Assembly (NCBI GenBank): GCA_900554455.1
Contig: USHT01000046.1
Location: 1-7,543, forward strand
DNA: 7,543 nt
Reading direction: 5' to 3'
From: an uncultured Collinsella sp.
GTDB lineage: Bacteria; Actinomycetota; Coriobacteriia; Coriobacteriales; Coriobacteriaceae
Positions 6,007 to 7,543 of the stretch are shown here, one piece after another; positions within the stretch are counted from its first letter, which is position 1; every line of letters begins with the position of its first letter. A program made the position numbers and the translations under genes. The notes below the pieces were generated by a model. It was not told the origin of the DNA. It saw only the letters and a program-made list of their open reading frames with translations, and did not search any database.

Positions 6007-7170
6007 ATGCAGGCATCGCAGCGTCTCGACCGCTTTGGCGCGGAGGTCTTCGCCTCGCTCAACAACAAGCTTCTCGCGCTGAAGGCTCAGGGCAAGACCA
6101 TTTACAACATGAGCGTGGGCACGCCCGACTTTAAGCCGTACGACCACGTGGTCGAGGCACTCACGCAGGCAGCCCAAGATCCCGAGATGTGGAAGTATGC
6201 CCTGCGCGACCTGCCCGAGCTCAAGCAGGCTGTGTGCGATTACTATGAGCGCCGCTTTGGCGTTTCGGGCATTACGCCGTCCATGGTGCAGTCGTGCAAC
6301 GGCACGCAGGAAGGCGTGGGTCATTTGGGTCTGGCCCTGCTCGATCCGGGTGACACCATTCTGGTTCCCGATCCGTGCTACCCGGTCTTTGAGGCGGGTG
6401 CCAAGATCGCCGATGCCAAGCTCGAATACTATCCACTGGTCGCCGAGCACAATTACCTGCCCTATGTGGCGGGCATCGACCCCGAGGTCGCCGATCGTGC
6501 CAAGTATATGATCGTGTCGCTGCCTGCGAACCCGGTCGGCTCGGTGGGCACGCCCGAGGTCTACGAGGAGATTATCGCCTTTGCCCGCGAACATGATCTG
6601 TTGATCGTTCATGACAACGCGTACTCCGACATCGTGTTCGACGGCGAGCCCGGCGGCAGCTTCTTGCAGTATTCCGGTGCGCTTGAGGTGGGCGTGGAGT
6701 TCTTCTCGCTTTCCAAATCGTTTAACGTCACCGGTGCCCGCATCGGCTTTTTGGTCGGCCGCGAGGACGTGGTCTCTGCCTTTGCCAAGCTGCGCGGCCA
6801 GATCGACTTCGGTATGTTCTTCCCGATTCAGAAGGCCGCCATCGCGTGCCTGAACGGTCCGCGCGATGAGGTCGAGGCGCAGCGTCTGAAGTACCAGGAA
6901 CGCCGCGATGCCCTGTGCGATGGTCTTGAGGGCCTGGGCTGGGAGCGTCCCAACGCGCATGGCTCTATGTTTGTGTGGGCCAAGCTTCCCGGTGGTCGCA
7001 CCGATTCCATGGCGTTTTGCGAGGAGCTTATGGAGAAGGCCGGTGTTGTGGTGACGCCGGGCGCGAGCTTTGGCCCTTCGGGCGAGGGACACGTGCGTAT
7101 GGCACTGGTCCTGCCGCCCGACCAGATTGCTTTGGCTGTCGAGGCCATTCGCGAGGCGGGCCTGTATTAG
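6007..7170 (+). CDS. Class I/II PLP-dependent aminotransferase, LL-diaminopimelate aminotransferase-like
   Basis: A fold-type I aminotransferase that moves an amino group between an amino acid and a 2-oxo acid using pyridoxal phosphate, in the cytoplasm. The start at 6007 is preceded by AAAGG (5995-5999, 7-base spacing); the upstream frame extension crosses the terminator and is not used. The 387 residues are a normal length. Motifs: GTPDF (38-42) near the N-terminus; ANPVG (174-178) with the PLP-contacting Asn175; DNAYSDIVFDG (203-213) with Asp203 and Tyr206; SLSKSFNVTGARIGF (234-248) with Schiff-base Lys237 and phosphate-binding Arg245; and GHVRMALV (361-368) with carboxylate-binding Arg364. 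The stretch FDGEPGGSFLQYSGALEVGVEFFSLSKSFN resembles the DapL branch, which makes LL-diaminopimelate for lysine and peptidoglycan. Related enzymes act on aspartate, alanine or aromatic amino acids, so the substrate is not fixed. NPVG in place of the usual NPTG is a mild variation. Confidence 0.9.
   Translation: MQASQRLDRFGAEVFASLNNKLLALKAQGKTIYNMSVGTPDFKPYDHVVEALTQAAQDPEMWKYALRDLPELKQAVCDYYERRFGVSGITPSMVQSCNGTQEGVGHLGLALLDPGDTILVPDPCYPVFEAGAKIADAKLEYYPLVAEHNYLPYVAGIDPEVADRAKYMIVSLPANPVGSVGTPEVYEEIIAFAREHDLLIVHDNAYSDIVFDGEPGGSFLQYSGALEVGVEFFSLSKSFNVTGARIGFLVGREDVVSAFAKLRGQIDFGMFFPIQKAAIACLNGPRDEVEAQRLKYQERRDALCDGLEGLGWERPNAHGSMFVWAKLPGGRTDSMAFCEELMEKAGVVVTPGASFGPSGEGHVRMALVLPPDQIALAVEAIREAGLY

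Positions 7171-7543
<373 letters not shown>

Overview
The window looks like a chromosomal segment from a high-GC actinobacterium of the class Coriobacteriia, most likely Collinsella or a close relative. This rests on the G/C-rich codon use, on a NadE that resembles the actinobacterial (Mycobacterium-type) glutamine-dependent enzyme, and on the combination of an ABC-F factor, NadE, a DapL-like aminotransferase and an L-lactate dehydrogenase. The genus is inferred from familiarity, not from a marker gene. No phage, transposon, CRISPR, tRNA or rRNA sequence was seen.

Layout. Positions 1-1074 (+) hold the last 357 codons of the ABC-F translation factor EttA. It converges on two minus-strand genes that I cannot name. 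One (1289-2602) is a 437-residue soluble protein with two folded ends joined by a long acidic Pro/Glu-rich linker. The other (2743-3705) is a 320-residue single-pass membrane protein whose outer tail is built only from small and polar residues. The 214-base gap between ettA and the first of these is almost entirely inverted repeats, including a nested hairpin of about 96 bases and a clear terminator for the minus strand. Divergently from the membrane-protein gene runs nadE (3909-5888, +), followed by a PLP aminotransferase (6007-7170, +) and the first 57 codons of L-lactate dehydrogenase (7372 to the window end, +).

Function. The named genes are housekeeping: EttA tunes translation initiation to the energy state, NadE makes NAD+ from deamido-NAD+ with glutamine as nitrogen donor, the aminotransferase belongs to amino-acid metabolism, and Ldh regenerates NAD+ during fermentation. 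NadE and Ldh share the NAD pool, but each plus-strand gene is separated from the next by a strong hairpin, so the window does not show one tight operon.

The most interesting signals are regulatory or structural. They are the nested palindromic element after ettA, a 16-bp palindrome at the predicted transcription start of the 437-residue protein gene, and intrinsic-terminator hairpins placed only 24-25 bases before the start codons of both the aminotransferase and ldh, the first preceded by a foldable leader. I found no convincing multi-gene undescribed system. The two orphan proteins are the main unknowns.
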